A stretch of DNA of 64,000 nt from Pseudomonas resinovorans NBRC 106553 (GCF_000412695.1 NC_021499.1:248001-312000); one strand, 5' to 3'. Shown: positions 21,482 through 31,525, counted from the stretch's first letter. Program-made: numbers and translations. The notes: generated by a model not told the origin, from the letters alone.

Positions 21482-21520
21482 GGCGTGGGCCCCAGCGAGT
21501 GATGGGGCCCATTCTGCCAC

Positions 21521-22900
21521 TTAGCGGGACTGCTCGGCGGTATCCGGCAGGAACCAGTTCAGCAGCAGGGCGCAGAGGCCGCCGGTGGCGACGCCCGATT
21601 CGAGGATGTTGCGCAGCGCCGCCGGCATGTGGGCGAGGAACTCCGGCACCTGGGAAACCCCCAGGCCCAGGGCCAGGGACACGGCGATGATCAGCAGCGC
21701 GCGGCGGTCCAGGGTGGTGCCGGCGAGGATATTGATGCCGGACGCGGCCACCGCGCCGAACATCACCATGGCGGCGCCGCCCAGCACCGGCTCGGGGATG
21801 GCCTGGAGCACGCCGGCCACCGCCGGGAACAGGCCCAGCAGCACCAGCATCAGGGCGATCCACAGGCCGATATGGCGGCTGGCGATGCCGGTCAGCTGAA
21901 TCACGCCGTTGTTCTGCGCGAAGATCGAGCTGGGGAAGGTGTTGAACAGGCCCGCCAGCAGCGAGTTGGCGCCGTTCACCAGCACGCCGCCCTTGATCCG
22001 TTGCATCCACAGCGGGCCTTCCACCGGCTGGCGCGACACCTTGCTGGTGGCGGTGACGTCGCCGATGGCTTCCAGTGAGGTGACCAGGTAGATCACCAGC
22101 ATCGGCACGAACAGCGACCAGGAGAAACCCAGGCCGAAGTGCAGCGGCACCGGCACCTGCACCAGCGGCGTGTCGTGCAGGCCGCTGAAATCCAGGCGGC
22201 CGAGCCAGGCGGCCAGGGCGTAGCCCACCAGCAGGGCGATGACGATGGCGCAACTGCGCATCCACACCACCGGGATGCGGTTGAGCAGCAGGATCACCGC
22301 CAGCACGGTGCCCGACAGCAGCAGGTTCTCGCCATTGGCGAAGGTGCCGTTGGCCATGGCGCCGAAGCCGCCGCCCATGCTGATCAGGCCCACCTTGATC
22401 AGGGTCAGGCCGATCATCAGCACGACGATGCCGGTCACCAGCGGGTTGATCAGCCGTTTGACGAAGGGCAGCACGCGGGAGATGCCCATCTCGACGAAGG
22501 CGCCGGCCATCACCACGCCGAAGATCGCGGCCATCACCGCCTCCACCGGAGTGCCCTGCTTGACCATCAGCGCGCCGCCGGCGATCAGCGGGCCGACGAA
22601 GTTGAAGCTGGTGCCCTGGACGATCAGCAGCCCGGCGCCGAACGGCCCGAAGCGCTTGCACTGGACGAAGGTGGCGATACCGGAGACCACCAGGGACATG
22701 GACACGATCAGGTTGGTGTCCCGCGCGGACACGCCCAGCGCCTGGCAGATGAGCAGGCCGGGGGTGACGATGGGCACGATGATGGCCAGCAGGTGCTGCA
22801 GCGCGGCCAGCATGGCGGCCAGCGGGCGCGGCTTGTCTTCCAGGCCGTAGAGCAACTCGTTGCGAGCCTCGATGGCGGGGGGTTTTTCCAGTGAAGTCAT
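21521..22900 (-). CDS. NCS2 xanthine/uracil permease (XanQ/XanP-like)
   Basis: The 459-residue, roughly 14-helix symporter shows the XanQ-type blocks LQHLLAIIVPIVTPG (about 36), SLEAIGDVTATSKVS (TM8) and FAQNNGVIQLTGIASR (TM10). The NNGVIQ signature separates it from the other NCS2 gene in this window (NVGLVA), so the two are different subfamilies rather than a recent duplication. It probably imports xanthine or a related base with protons. It is likely co-transcribed with the phosphoesterase gene 39 bases downstream. Confidence 0.85.
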   Translation of the reverse strand: MTSLEKPPAIEARNELLYGLEDKPRPLAAMLAALQHLLAIIVPIVTPGLLICQALGVSARDTNLIVSMSLVVSGIATFVQCKRFGPFGAGLLIVQGTSFNFVGPLIAGGALMVKQGTPVEAVMAAIFGVVMAGAFVEMGISRVLPFVKRLINPLVTGIVVLMIGLTLIKVGLISMGGGFGAMANGTFANGENLLLSGTVLAVILLLNRIPVVWMRSCAIVIALLVGYALAAWLGRLDFSGLHDTPLVQVPVPLHFGLGFSWSLFVPMLVIYLVTSLEAIGDVTATSKVSRQPVEGPLWMQRIKGGVLVNGANSLLAGLFNTFPSSIFAQNNGVIQLTGIASRHIGLWIALMLVLLGLFPAVAGVLQAIPEPVLGGAAMVMFGAVAASGINILAGTTLDRRALLIIAVSLALGLGVSQVPEFLAHMPAALRNILESGVATGGLCALLLNWFLPDTAEQSR

Positions 22901-22968
22901 GGCGATCGACCGCGAAAAAAGCGGCGATTCTACCTGAGTGGTCAGATTTGGTGAGGCGCGCTGGTCTC

Positions 22969-23063
22969 TGTGGGGGCGAATTCATTCGCCAAGCGGACCG
23001 AAGGTTCGCCTTCGTACCAGAGGGGCGGCTGCGCCGCCCATGGCGATTGAAATCGCCCCCACA
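22969..23063. repeat. Multi-palindrome intergenic repeat, family A, copy 2
   Basis: The element starts TGTGGGGGCG and ends CGCCCCCACA. It contains GGCGAAT-TC-ATTCGCC, a middle imperfect hairpin, GGGCGGC-tgc-GCCGCCC, and GGCGATT-GA-AATCGCC. As in copy 1, the first palindrome has a TC centre and the last a GA centre. It occupies the 316-bp gap 22901-23216, together with a terminator and about 115 bases in which I see nothing. Confidence 0.7.
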
Positions 23064-23070
23064 AGAACGG

Positions 23071-23097
23071 AAAAGCCCGGCGCTGGGCCGGGCTTTT
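23071..23097 (-). terminator. Intrinsic terminator after ilvD
   Basis: An 11-bp stem (23071-23081 with 23087-23097) with a five-base loop ends in TTTT on the minus strand, 120 bases past the ilvD stop. The symmetric A/T flanks make it potentially bidirectional. Confidence 0.75.
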
Positions 23098-23216
23098 TGT
23101 TTCATGTGAGATGGCGCTTGGCATCCCTGCCGAGGCTCCGCATTCCTCTGAACCCCCGGCCCGGCCATCCATGGCCGGTCGTTCGCCGGGGCAACGCATG
23201 CGTTGCCTGATCCGGC

Positions 23217-25052
23217 TTACCCCAGCATCGACTTGTCACGCACCGCGCCCTTGTCGGCGCTGGTGGCGAGCAGGGCGTAGGCCTTCAGGGCGGTGGTCAC
23301 CTTGCGTGCGCGGGGCGCGACGGGTTTCCAGCCTTTCTTGTCCTGTTCGGCGCGGCGGGCGGCCAGTTCTTCATCCGATACCAGCAGGTTGATGCTGCGG
23401 TTGGGGATGTCGATCAGCACCTTGTCGCCGTCCTGCACCAGGCCGATGGCGCCGCCTGCGGCCGCTTCCGGCGAGGCGTGGCCGATGGACAGGCCCGAGG
23501 TGCCGCCGGAGAAGCGGCCGTCGGTGAGCAGGGCGCACTGCTTGCCCAGGCCCTTGGACTTCAGGTAGCTGGTGGGATACAGCATTTCCTGCATGCCCGG
23601 GCCGCCTTTCGGGCCTTCGTAGCGGATGATGACGATGTCGCCGGCCTTCACTTCATCGGCGAGGATGCCTTTCACGGCGCTGTCCTGGCTCTCGAAGATC
23701 TTCGCGTTGCCTTCGAACACATGGATGGACTCATCCACGCCGGCGGTCTTCACCACGCAGCCGTCCAGGGCGATGTTGCCGTAGAGCACGGCCAGGCCGC
23801 CTTCCTGGGAGTAGGCGTGCTCGACGCTGCGGATGCAGCCTTCGGCGCGGTCGTCGTCCAGGGTGTCCCAGCGGGTCGACTGGCTGAAGGCGACCTGGGT
23901 GGGGATGCCGGCCGGGCCCGCGCGGAAGAAGGTGTGCACGGCTTCGTCACGGGTCTGGGTGATGTCCCACTGGGCGATGGCGTCGCTCATGCTCGGGCTG
24001 TGCACGGTGGGCACGTCGGTGTGCAGCAGGCCGCCACGGGCCAGCTCGCCGAGGATGCTGAAGATGCCGCCGGCGCGGTGCACGTCTTCCATGTGGTACT
24101 TCTGGATGTTCGGCGCCACCTTGCACAGCTGCGGGACCTTGCGCGACAGGCGATCGATGTCGCGCAGGTCGAAGGCGATCTCCGCCTCCTGGGCGGCGGC
24201 CAGCAGGTGCAGGATGGTGTTGGTGGAACCGCCCATGGCGATGTCCAGGGTCATGGCGTTCTCGAACGCCTTGAAGCTGGCGACGTTGCGCGGCAGCACG
24301 CTGTCGTCGCCTTCGCCGTAGTAACGCTGGCACAGCTCGACGGCCAGGCGGCCGGCACGCAGGAACAGCTGTTCGCGGTCGCTGTGGGTGGCCAGGGTGG
24401 AACCGTTGCCCGGCAGGGACAGGCCGAGGGCCTCGGTCAGGCAGTTCATGGAGTTGGCGGTGAACATGCCGGAGCAGGAACCGCAGGTGGGGCAGGCGCT
24501 GCGCTCGTACTCGGCGACTTTCTCGTCGGAGCAGGAGTCGTCGGCGGCCACCACCATGGCGTCCACCAGGTCCAGGCCATGGTTGGCCAGCTTGGTCTTG
24601 CCGGCTTCCATCGGGCCGCCGGAGACGAACACCACCGGGATGTTCAGGCGCAGGGCGGCCATCAGCATGCCGGGGGTGATCTTGTCGCAGTTGGAGATGC
24701 AGACGATGGCGTCGGCGCAGTGGGCGTTGACCATGTATTCCACGGAGTCGGCGATGATCTCGCGGCTCGGCAGGGAATAGAGCATGCCGTCGTGGCCCAT
24801 GGCGATGCCGTCGTCCACGGCGATGGTGTTGAATTCCTTGGCCACGCCGCCGTGCTTCTCGATCTCGCGGGCTACCAGCTGGCCCAGGTCCTTCAGGTGC
24901 ACGTGGCCGGGCACGAACTGGGTGAAGGAGTTGGCGATGGCGATGATCGGCTTCTTGAAGTCCTCGTCCTTCATCCCGGTGGCGCGCCACAGGGCACGGG
25001 CGCCGGCCATGTTGCGGCCGTGGGTGGAGGTTTTCGAGCGGTAATCGGGCAT
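23217..25052 (-). CDS. ilvD: Dihydroxy-acid dehydratase
   Basis: The 611-residue Fe-S enzyme dehydrates dihydroxy-acids in valine, leucine and isoleucine synthesis. Family motifs are [15 protein letters not shown] and [19 protein letters not shown], which carry the cluster cysteines, and [19 protein letters not shown] near the C-terminus. Length matches the family. The ATG at 25052 on the minus strand has CAGGAAAC upstream. It is monocistronic with its own terminator and a 255-bp upstream gap that contains only a GC-rich hairpin. Confidence 0.98.
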   Translation of the reverse strand: MPDYRSKTSTHGRNMAGARALWRATGMKDEDFKKPIIAIANSFTQFVPGHVHLKDLGQLVAREIEKHGGVAKEFNTIAVDDGIAMGHDGMLYSLPSREIIADSVEYMVNAHCADAIVCISNCDKITPGMLMAALRLNIPVVFVSGGPMEAGKTKLANHGLDLVDAMVVAADDSCSDEKVAEYERSACPTCGSCSGMFTANSMNCLTEALGLSLPGNGSTLATHSDREQLFLRAGRLAVELCQRYYGEGDDSVLPRNVASFKAFENAMTLDIAMGGSTNTILHLLAAAQEAEIAFDLRDIDRLSRKVPQLCKVAPNIQKYHMEDVHRAGGIFSILGELARGGLLHTDVPTVHSPSMSDAIAQWDITQTRDEAVHTFFRAGPAGIPTQVAFSQSTRWDTLDDDRAEGCIRSVEHAYSQEGGLAVLYGNIALDGCVVKTAGVDESIHVFEGNAKIFESQDSAVKGILADEVKAGDIVIIRYEGPKGGPGMQEMLYPTSYLKSKGLGKQCALLTDGRFSGGTSGLSIGHASPEAAAGGAIGLVQDGDKVLIDIPNRSINLLVSDEELAARRAEQDKKGWKPVAPRARKVTTALKAYALLATSADKGAVRDKSMLG

Positions 25053-25270
25053 GACGGTTTCCTGCGGCTAATCAGGTATCGGTAAGAGTCTCATGGTGAG
25101 CGCGGAACGTACCGGATGCAAACGGCAGGTGGCCGTTCGGTCGGTGGTGGCCGGAAGGCGGGGCGGGGTCACCGCTCGCTCGGCCGGGGCTCACTGGCCC
25201 GCCGGAGGATGGTTGGCGAGGAATCGCCCGATTCTACGCCTGGCCCGGGCGCCAGGGAAAGGCTGGCGGT

Positions 25271-25294
25271 CGGGCCGGCGCAGGGGCCGGCCCG
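25271..25294 (-). terminator. GC-rich stem-loop after rlmI
   Basis: CGGGCCGGC (25271-25279) pairs with GCCGGCCCG (25286-25294), 14 bases past the rlmI stop on the minus strand. The U-run is missing, so termination would be weak or factor-assisted. The rest of the gap 25053-25307 shows no gene. Confidence 0.5.
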
Positions 25295-25307
25295 GGGGAT
25301 CGCGCGC

Positions 25308-26504
25308 TTAGCTGTTGGGCAGCAGGCGGCAGGTCAGGCTCTTGATGTAGCGGGTTTCGCTGATGGCCGGGTGTACCGGGTGGTCCGGGCCCTGGCCGCC
25401 GCGCTCCAGCAGGATGATGTTGCGGTCCAGGTGGCGGGCGCTGTTGAGCAGGATGTTCTGCAGGTCGTCTTCCGGCAGGTGCATGGAGCAGGAGGCGCTG
25501 ACCAGGATGCCGTCCTTGTTCAAGAGGCGCATGGCTTGCTCGTTGAGGCGGCGGTAGGCGGCCTCGCCGTTCTTCAGGTCCTTCTTGCGCTTGATGAAGG
25601 CGGGCGGGTCGCAGACCACCACGTCGAAACGCTCTTCGGCGGCTTTCAGTTCCTTCAGCGCCTCGAACACATCGCCTTCCACGCAGGTGACCTGCTCGGC
25701 CACGCCGTTGAGGGTGGCGTTGCGCTCGACGCCGTCGAGGGCGAAGCCGGAGGCGTCGACGCAGAACACTTCGCTGGCGCCGAAGGCCGCGGCCTGCACG
25801 CCCCAGCCGCCGATGTAGCTGAACAGGTCGAGGACGCGCTTGCCCTTGACGTAGGGCGCCAGGCGCGCGCGGTTCATGCGGTGGTCGTAGAACCAGCCGG
25901 TCTTCTGGCCTTCCATCACTGGGGCCTCGAACTTCACGCCGTTTTCTTCCAGCTCGACCCATTCCGGCACCACGCCGAAGGCGGTGTCCACGTAGCGTTC
26001 CAGGCCTTCGGCGTCACGGGCGCTGGAATCGTTCTTCCAGAGCACGCCGCGGGGCTTGAGCACCTGCACCAGGGCGTCGAGCACGGCGTCCTTGTTGCGC
26101 TCCATGGCGGGGGAGGCCAGCTGCACCACCAGGTGATCGCCGAAGCGGTCCACCACCAGGCCCGGGAGCAGGTCGGAATCGCCGTAGACCAGGCGGTAGA
26201 AAGGCTTGTCGAACAGACGCTCGCGCAGGCTCAGGGCGACGTTGATGCGGTGCACCAGCAGGGACTTGTCCAGCACGTGCTTGGTGTCGCGGGACACCAG
26301 GCGGGCGCAGATCAGGTTGTTCGGGGAGAGCGCCACGACGCCGAGGGGCTTGCCGCCGGCGGCTTCGAGAATCGCCTGGTCGCCCGGCTGGAAGGTGTTC
26401 AGCGGGGTGGCGACCACGTCCACCTCGTTGCTGTAGACCCACAGGTGGCCGGCGCGCAGGCGTCGGTCGGCGTTGGCTTTTAGGCGCAGGCTGGGCAGGG
26501 ACAT
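25308..26504 (-). CDS. rlmI: 23S rRNA m5C1962-type methyltransferase (RlmI family)
   Basis: The 398-residue protein has an N-terminal PUA-like RNA-binding domain (about 1-75, beginning SLPSLRLKANADRRL), a central RlmI-type region, and a SAM methyltransferase domain with motif I DLFSYIGGWGV and the catalytic-type CDPPAF. E. coli RlmI is 396 residues and methylates C1962. The ATG at 26504 has GGAGA upstream; a longer reading would add 45 non-conserved residues. It is divergent from the HDOD gene and has a perfect -10 box upstream. Confidence 0.88.
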   Translation of the reverse strand: MSLPSLRLKANADRRLRAGHLWVYSNEVDVVATPLNTFQPGDQAILEAAGGKPLGVVALSPNNLICARLVSRDTKHVLDKSLLVHRINVALSLRERLFDKPFYRLVYGDSDLLPGLVVDRFGDHLVVQLASPAMERNKDAVLDALVQVLKPRGVLWKNDSSARDAEGLERYVDTAFGVVPEWVELEENGVKFEAPVMEGQKTGWFYDHRMNRARLAPYVKGKRVLDLFSYIGGWGVQAAAFGASEVFCVDASGFALDGVERNATLNGVAEQVTCVEGDVFEALKELKAAEERFDVVVCDPPAFIKRKKDLKNGEAAYRRLNEQAMRLLNKDGILVSASCSMHLPEDDLQNILLNSARHLDRNIILLERGGQGPDHPVHPAISETRYIKSLTCRLLPNS

Positions 26505-26531
26505 GTGTCGCTCTCCGGAAAAAAGGCGGCG

Positions 26532-26537
26532 ATTATA
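26532..26537 (-). promoter_or_regulatory. Consensus -10 box for rlmI
   Basis: The minus strand reads TATAAT, 28 bases upstream of the rlmI start codon, in a GC-rich setting. No good -35 hexamer is seen at the expected spacing, so this is a partial promoter assignment. Confidence 0.45.
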
Positions 26538-26681
26538 CCGCAGGCCAGGCCTGCTCCGGAGGCCGCCGGGCGGTGTCGGCGACGACTTGGCACGATGGTC
26601 GGAATTTCGCCCGATTACCCGCGCAAGCCGTCGGTGCAACCGGGTAGACTGTCGGCTCGCTCAATCTCCCTATGCATTCCC

Positions 26682-27548
26682 ATGGCTCAAGAACTTTCCG
26701 CAGATCAGATCCGTCAGGTCCTGCAGGGCATCAGTGTGCCGCCGCAGCCGCAGATCATGGTCGACCTGCAAATGGAGCAGGTCATGCCCAACCCGGACCT
26801 CAAGTCCATCGCGCGCCTCATCAGCCAGGACCCCGGCCTGTCCGGCGCCCTGCTGAAGATCGTCAACTCGCCGTTCTTCGGCCTGACCAACCGCATCGCG
26901 TCGATCCAGCAGGCGGTGAACCTGCTGGGCTGCAACACGGTGATCAACCTGATCAACGCGCAGTCGATCAAGGGCGAGATGAGCGACGAGACCATCGTCA
27001 CCCTCAACCGCTTCTGGGATACCGCCCAGGACGTGGCCATGACCTGCCTGACCCTGGCCAAGCGCATCGGCTACCAGTCCGCCGACGAGGCCTACGCCCT
27101 CGGCCTGTTCCACAACTGCGGCATCCCGCTGATGCTCAAGCGCTTCCCCGACTACATGACGGTGATCGAGGAAGCCTACGCCAGCGCCGGCCCAGAGCGC
27201 CGGGTGGTGGACACCGAGAACCGCCTGCTGAACACCAACCACGCGGTGGTCGGCTATTTCACCGCGCGTTCCTGGCGCCTGCCGGAGCACCTCTGCGAGG
27301 CCATCGCCAACCACCACAACGCCCTGGCGATCTTCACCGACGACTCCAGCCGCGACGCCCAGCTCAAGACCCTGCTGGCGATCCTCAAGATGGCCGAGCA
27401 CGTCTGCGCCTCGCACCTGGTGCTGGGCAACCAGGCCGAGGACTACGAGTGGATGAGCATCCGTGGCCAGGTGCTGGACTACGTGGGGCTCTCGGAGTAC
27501 GACTTCGAGAACCTCAAGGAGACCATCCGCGAGCTCGGCGTGAGCTGA
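26682..27548 (+). CDS. HDOD domain protein (signal-transduction type)
   Basis: The 288-residue protein is almost entirely an HDOD domain. Cues are the early ISVPPQPQIMVDL and PDLKSIARLISQDPGLSGALLKIVNSPFF stretches, the IASIQQAVNLLG helix and the degenerate HD site ALGLFHNCGIPLM. HDOD proteins lack phosphohydrolase metal ligands and act as regulators of motility, chemotaxis or biofilm genes in several bacteria. The target of this one is unknown. It is a single gene; mutM starts 31 bases later and may be co-transcribed. Confidence 0.85.
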   Translation: MAQELSADQIRQVLQGISVPPQPQIMVDLQMEQVMPNPDLKSIARLISQDPGLSGALLKIVNSPFFGLTNRIASIQQAVNLLGCNTVINLINAQSIKGEMSDETIVTLNRFWDTAQDVAMTCLTLAKRIGYQSADEAYALGLFHNCGIPLMLKRFPDYMTVIEEAYASAGPERRVVDTENRLLNTNHAVVGYFTARSWRLPEHLCEAIANHHNALAIFTDDSSRDAQLKTLLAILKMAEHVCASHLVLGNQAEDYEWMSIRGQVLDYVGLSEYDFENLKETIRELGVS

Positions 27549-27578
27549 GCCGCGTCGACTTTCGCCGCCGAGACACCG

Positions 27579-28391
27579 ATGCCTGAATTACCCGAAGTCG
27601 AAACCACCCGCCGTGGCATAGCGCCCTTCCTCGAAGGGCAGCGCGTCAGCCGGGTGATCGTGCGCGAGCGCCGCCTGCGCTGGCCGATCCCCGAGGACCT
27701 GGATGTGCGCCTGTCCGGCCAGCGCATCCTGGTGGTGGAGCGGCGCGCCAAGTACTTGTTGCTGGGGGCCGAGGCCGGCACGCTGATCAGCCACCTCGGC
27801 ATGTCCGGCAGCCTGCGCCTGGTGGAAGCCGGGCTGGCTGCGGCCAAGCACGAGCATGTGGATATCGAGCTGGAGTCGGGCCTGGCCCTGCGCTACACCG
27901 ATCCGCGCCGCTTCGGGGCGATGCTCTGGAGCAGCGATCCGCTCAACCACGAATTGCTGCGCAACCTGGGGCCAGAGCCGCTGACCGAACTGTTCGACGG
28001 CGAGCGCCTGTTCCAGCTGTCCCGTGGCCGCAGCATGGCGGTCAAGCCCTTCATCATGGACAACGCAGTGGTGGTGGGCGTCGGCAACATCTACGCCAGC
28101 GAGGCGCTGTTCGCCGCCGGCGTCGATCCGCGCCGCGAGGCCGGCAGCATCTCCCGGGCGCGCTACCTGGCGCTGGCCACGGAGATCAAGCGGATCCTCG
28201 CCCAGGCCATCGAGTGCGGCGGTACCACCCTGCGCGATTTCGTCGGTGGCGACGGCAAGCCGGGCTACTTCCAGCAGGAACTGTTCGTCTACGGCCGGGG
28301 TGGCGAGTTCTGCAAACAGTGCGGCTCGACCCTGCGGGAGATCCGCCTGGGCCAGCGCGCCAGTGTCTACTGCCCCCGTTGCCAACGCTGA
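27579..28391 (+). CDS. mutM: Formamidopyrimidine-DNA glycosylase
   Basis: The 270-residue Fpg/MutM repairs 8-oxoguanine and ring-opened purines. The N-terminus is [12 protein letters not shown], with catalytic Pro2 and Glu3. The conserved Lys near 58 lies in ERRAKYLLL, and the C-terminal zinc finger reads CKQCGSTL...CPRCQ. The length is standard. It follows the HDOD gene closely and precedes an acyltransferase gene by 60 bases. Confidence 0.97.
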   Translation: MPELPEVETTRRGIAPFLEGQRVSRVIVRERRLRWPIPEDLDVRLSGQRILVVERRAKYLLLGAEAGTLISHLGMSGSLRLVEAGLAAAKHEHVDIELESGLALRYTDPRRFGAMLWSSDPLNHELLRNLGPEPLTELFDGERLFQLSRGRSMAVKPFIMDNAVVVGVGNIYASEALFAAGVDPRREAGSISRARYLALATEIKRILAQAIECGGTTLRDFVGGDGKPGYFQQELFVYGRGGEFCKQCGSTLREIRLGQRASVYCPRCQR

Positions 28392-28451
28392 TTGCGTGCC
28401 GGGCCGCCAGGTCCGGCGCGCTCGACAAGAAAAACAAGAGAAGTCCGCTCC

Positions 28452-29030
28452 ATGTACGGTAATTACCTGCCCCGCAATCCTTTCTCCGAAGCCCTGGGTC
28501 GCGGCCTGCTGCGCCTGATGGGCTGGCGCATCGAAGGCCAGCTGCCGGCCCTCGACAAGTTCGTGGTGATCGGCGCCCACCACACCTCGAACTGGGATTT
28601 CGTGCTCTTCCTCGCGGTGAAGTTCGTGCTGCGCCTGAACGCCCGCTGGTTCGGCAAACACACCATCTTCCGCTGGCCCTTCGGCGGGCTGATGCAGCGC
28701 TGGGGCGGCGTGCCGATCCACCGCCACCTCAAACTGAACATGGTGGACCAGGCCGTGGAGCGCTTCCGCCAGAGCGGCGAGTTCATGCTGGTGATTTCCC
28801 CGGAAGGCACCCGCAAGCGGGTGGAGCGCTGGAAGATGGGCTTCTACCACATCGCCCGGGGTGCCGGCGTGCCGGTGGTGCCCACCGCGCTGGACTACGC
28901 CAACCGCCGGGTGGTGATTGGCCAGCCGTTTTCGCCCAGCGGCGACGAGCAGGCCGATCTGCGTCAGTTGCTGGCCTTCTACCGCCCCTACGTGCCGAAA
29001 AAACCCGACTACGCTTTCAATGGCGATTGA
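28452..29030 (+). CDS. 1-acyl-glycerol-3-phosphate-type acyltransferase
   Basis: The 192-residue PlsC-superfamily protein has the catalytic H(X4)D motif (HTSNWD, about residue 39) and the substrate-binding SPEGTRKR (about 117), with a shorter GVPIHRH block between. Small stand-alone members acylate lysophospholipids or other lipid acceptors, and the acceptor here is not known. The ATG at 28452 is chosen because upstream in-frame sequence is not family-like. AAGAGAAG lies 9 bases before it. Confidence 0.85.
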   Translation: MYGNYLPRNPFSEALGRGLLRLMGWRIEGQLPALDKFVVIGAHHTSNWDFVLFLAVKFVLRLNARWFGKHTIFRWPFGGLMQRWGGVPIHRHLKLNMVDQAVERFRQSGEFMLVISPEGTRKRVERWKMGFYHIARGAGVPVVPTALDYANRRVVIGQPFSPSGDEQADLRQLLAFYRPYVPKKPDYAFNGD

Positions 29031-29100
29031 AGGCCGTCACGCTGTCAATTCGCCATGCGCTGTATAGTTTTCGCACACTCATAGCTGAAGGACCGCCCGC

Positions 29101-29439
29101 ATGAACCTGTTCCGCACCTCCGCTGCCGTCCTGGCGCTGACCACTGGCCTGCTGGCGCTGCCGGCTAGCGCGGAAGTGGTGCCTCCGAACGCCAGCGGCG
29201 ATCCCATGTATACCGCCAACGCCCCCACCGGCTACCGCATGGCCGGCGACGTGCTGATCGCACGCCCCTTGCTGATCGGCGCCACCGTGATCGGTGCCGG
29301 CCTGTTCCTCGTCAGCCTGCCGTTCTCCGCCCTGGGCGGTAACGTCGGCGAGGCGGCCCACGAGCTGGTGGGCGTGCCGGCGCAGGAAGCCTTCGTGCGC
29401 TGCCTGGGCTGCACCATCAGTGGTTACAGGGAAGACTGA
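29101..29439 (+). CDS. Small secreted or membrane protein of unknown function
   Basis: The 112-residue protein begins with a signal peptide (about 1-24, ending PASAEV), followed by a hydrophobic segment at about 58-80 and a C-terminal CLGC pair. A counterpart of similar size sits in the same place in other Pseudomonas genomes, sometimes labelled multidrug transporter without evidence. AAGGACC lies before the ATG. I cannot assign a function; a periplasmic-facing protein with one membrane anchor is the best description. Confidence 0.75.
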   Translation: MNLFRTSAAVLALTTGLLALPASAEVVPPNASGDPMYTANAPTGYRMAGDVLIARPLLIGATVIGAGLFLVSLPFSALGGNVGEAAHELVGVPAQEAFVRCLGCTISGYRED

Positions 29440-29565
29440 CCTCTCCTTGGCTCCACCCCGACGGCTCCGCAGAGGGGCCGTCGATGCTTTCGGATGCTTC
29501 GTCGCTTGTGGTCGCCTTTGGTATCGGCTAATACCTGAACCTCGTCTGGTGAAGGAATACCGTCC

Positions 29566-31416
29566 GTGAAGCAATACACCCGCATCACCCTGCTCATCCT
29601 CATCATCGTCGCCCTGGCCGGCAGCTTCTGGTTCAGCTCCGGCTGGCTGGAGCTCTGCGCGGGCCTCGCGCTCTTCCTGTTCGGCATGCAGTGCCTGGAA
29701 GAGGGCCTGCGGCAACTGGCCGGCGGCAAGCTGGAGCAGCTCCTTTCCAGCAGCACCTCCACACCCTTCAAGTCGCTGATGTTCGGTATGTGCGGCACCT
29801 TCGTGCTGCAGTCCAGCACGCTGGTTTCGCTGCTCACCATCGCCTTCATCAGCGCCGGGCTGATCCAGCTGGCCGGCGGCATCGCCATTCTGTTCGGCAC
29901 CAACCTCGGCGCCACCAGCGGCATCTGGCTGCTGGCCATGGCGGGGCAGAACCTCAGCCTCAGCCCCCTGGCGCTGCCGCTGCTGGTGTTCGGCGTGCTC
30001 AGCGGCTTCTTCGGCGAGAAGAGCAAGGCGGCCGGACGCATCGTGCTGGGTATCGCCTTCATCTTCCTCGGCATCGACCAGATCAAGGACGGCTTCGCCA
30101 GCTTCGGCGGCGACATGGACCTGACCAGCTACGAGGCACAGGGCGTGCTCGGCAGCCTGCTGTTCGTGCTGATCGGCCTGTTGGTGACCGTGGTGCTGCA
30201 ATCCAGCCACGCCACCCTGATGCTGACCCTGGCGGCCCTGGCCGGCGGCCAGGTGGACCTCGTCCAGGGCTTCGCCATCGCCATCGGCTCCAACGTCGGC
30301 AGCAGCGTCACCACCGCCTTCGTCGGATCCCTTGGGGGCAACCGCAGCGGCCAGCGCCTGGCCCTGGCCCATGTGCTGTTCAACGTGGTCACCTGCACCA
30401 TTGCCTTCATCCTGCTCGGGCCGCTGACCTGGCTGGTCAGTGTCATCGCCGGGGCCACGGGCCTGGGCGAGAACAAGCTGATCCAGCTGGCCATGTTCCA
30501 CAGCCTGATCAACGGTATGGGCGTCGTGCTGTTCTGGCCCATCCAGGGACGTCTCGCCCAATGGCTGGTGCGTTGGCTGCCGGAGCGCGAGGAGCCGCAG
30601 GTGCTGATCACCGAGCTGGCCGCCGACCCGCAAGCGCCTGCCCGTACCCAGGCGCGCTATCTCAACGAGCGTGCCCTGGACTCGGTGGATGCCGCCGCCG
30701 GTGCCGTGGTGCGCGAGTTGCGCCACCTCGCGCGGCTGAGCCTGGAGGTGATCTGCCACGCGCTCTACCTGCCCGTGGACCAGCTGGCCCGTGTCCAGGG
30801 CGACGAACAGTTGCTGCAGGCGCGACCGGAACCCCAGCACCTGGATGCCGAGGGCCTCTACCAGCGGCACATCAAGGGGGTGTACGGCGACCTGCTGAGC
30901 TTCATGGGACGCCTCGACCTGCCCCTGGACGAAGCGCACCAGCAGTTCTGGGTGAACTGCCAACTGGCGGCCTTGCAGCTGGTGGACGCGGTGAAGGATG
31001 CCAAGCACCTGCAGAAGAACCTCGGGCGCTTCCTCGACCAGGGGCCGTCACCCCTGCGTACGGCCTACGTGGACCTGCGTCGCCACCTCCTGGCGATGCT
31101 CCACGAAGTGCGTGAGCTGGCGCGTTCCGACCTGCCGCAGGAGGCCTGGGATGCGCGCCTGGAGTGGTTGAACGAAAAGGCCGCGAGCTTCGACGGCGCC
31201 TTCCGCACCCGCCTCTTCGAGAGCGTGCGCAAGGGCGAGCTGGACGGCCTGCAGACCAGCTCGCTGATGAATGACCTGGGTTACACCAGCCGGATCTTCC
31301 AGAGCCTGCGCAACGTGCTGATGCTGGGCGAAGGCCAGCTGATGTTCCGCGAGCTGCAGCGGCTGGCTGGGGACGAGGAATCGCTGATCGTGCAGGGCAG
31401 CGAACGTCCGTCCTGA
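29566..31416 (+). CDS. Na+/phosphate cotransporter family protein with PhoU-like C-terminal domain
   Basis: The 616-residue protein carries two Na_Pi_cotrans repeats marked by QSS motifs (LQSSTLVSLLTIAF near 85, LQSSHATLMLTLA near 209) and about nine membrane segments to about residue 330. A soluble helical PhoU-like domain follows (about 370-600). It is a YjbB-type transporter that probably moves inorganic phosphate. The start is a GTG at 29566 with GAAGGAA upstream. It is a single gene, followed by a repeat A fragment and converging on ggt. Confidence 0.88.
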   Translation: MKQYTRITLLILIIVALAGSFWFSSGWLELCAGLALFLFGMQCLEEGLRQLAGGKLEQLLSSSTSTPFKSLMFGMCGTFVLQSSTLVSLLTIAFISAGLIQLAGGIAILFGTNLGATSGIWLLAMAGQNLSLSPLALPLLVFGVLSGFFGEKSKAAGRIVLGIAFIFLGIDQIKDGFASFGGDMDLTSYEAQGVLGSLLFVLIGLLVTVVLQSSHATLMLTLAALAGGQVDLVQGFAIAIGSNVGSSVTTAFVGSLGGNRSGQRLALAHVLFNVVTCTIAFILLGPLTWLVSVIAGATGLGENKLIQLAMFHSLINGMGVVLFWPIQGRLAQWLVRWLPEREEPQVLITELAADPQAPARTQARYLNERALDSVDAAAGAVVRELRHLARLSLEVICHALYLPVDQLARVQGDEQLLQARPEPQHLDAEGLYQRHIKGVYGDLLSFMGRLDLPLDEAHQQFWVNCQLAALQLVDAVKDAKHLQKNLGRFLDQGPSPLRTAYVDLRRHLLAMLHEVRELARSDLPQEAWDARLEWLNEKAASFDGAFRTRLFESVRKGELDGLQTSSLMNDLGYTSRIFQSLRNVLMLGEGQLMFRELQRLAGDEESLIVQGSERPS

Positions 31417-31446
31417 CGGGGGAAGTTTGGGACGGGCTGGGAGAAC

Positions 31447-31489
31447 GGGCCGCTGGGGCGGCCCTTCGCGAATGAATTCGCTCCTACAC
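31447..31489. repeat. Partial family A intergenic repeat
   Basis: A GGGCCGC/GCGGCCC hairpin is followed by CGCGAATGAATTCGCTCCTACA, which matches the GA-centred end palindrome of the two full family A copies. It lies in the 109-bp gap between converging genes and looks like a truncated copy. Confidence 0.5.
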
Positions 31490-31525
31490 GCGAGGGGTAG
31501 CCCGGATGAAATCCAGGGGTGCCGC

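Noticed and set aside
18563..22900. The two NCS2 permeases as a recent tandem duplication
   Set aside because: Their key motifs belong to different subfamilies (NVGLVA against NNGVIQ), so they are old paralogues.
29017..31008. 663-codon minus-strand frame opposite the Na/Pi symporter
   Set aside because: His/Gln-rich composition, no recognisable domain, and full overlap with a well-supported transporter gene.
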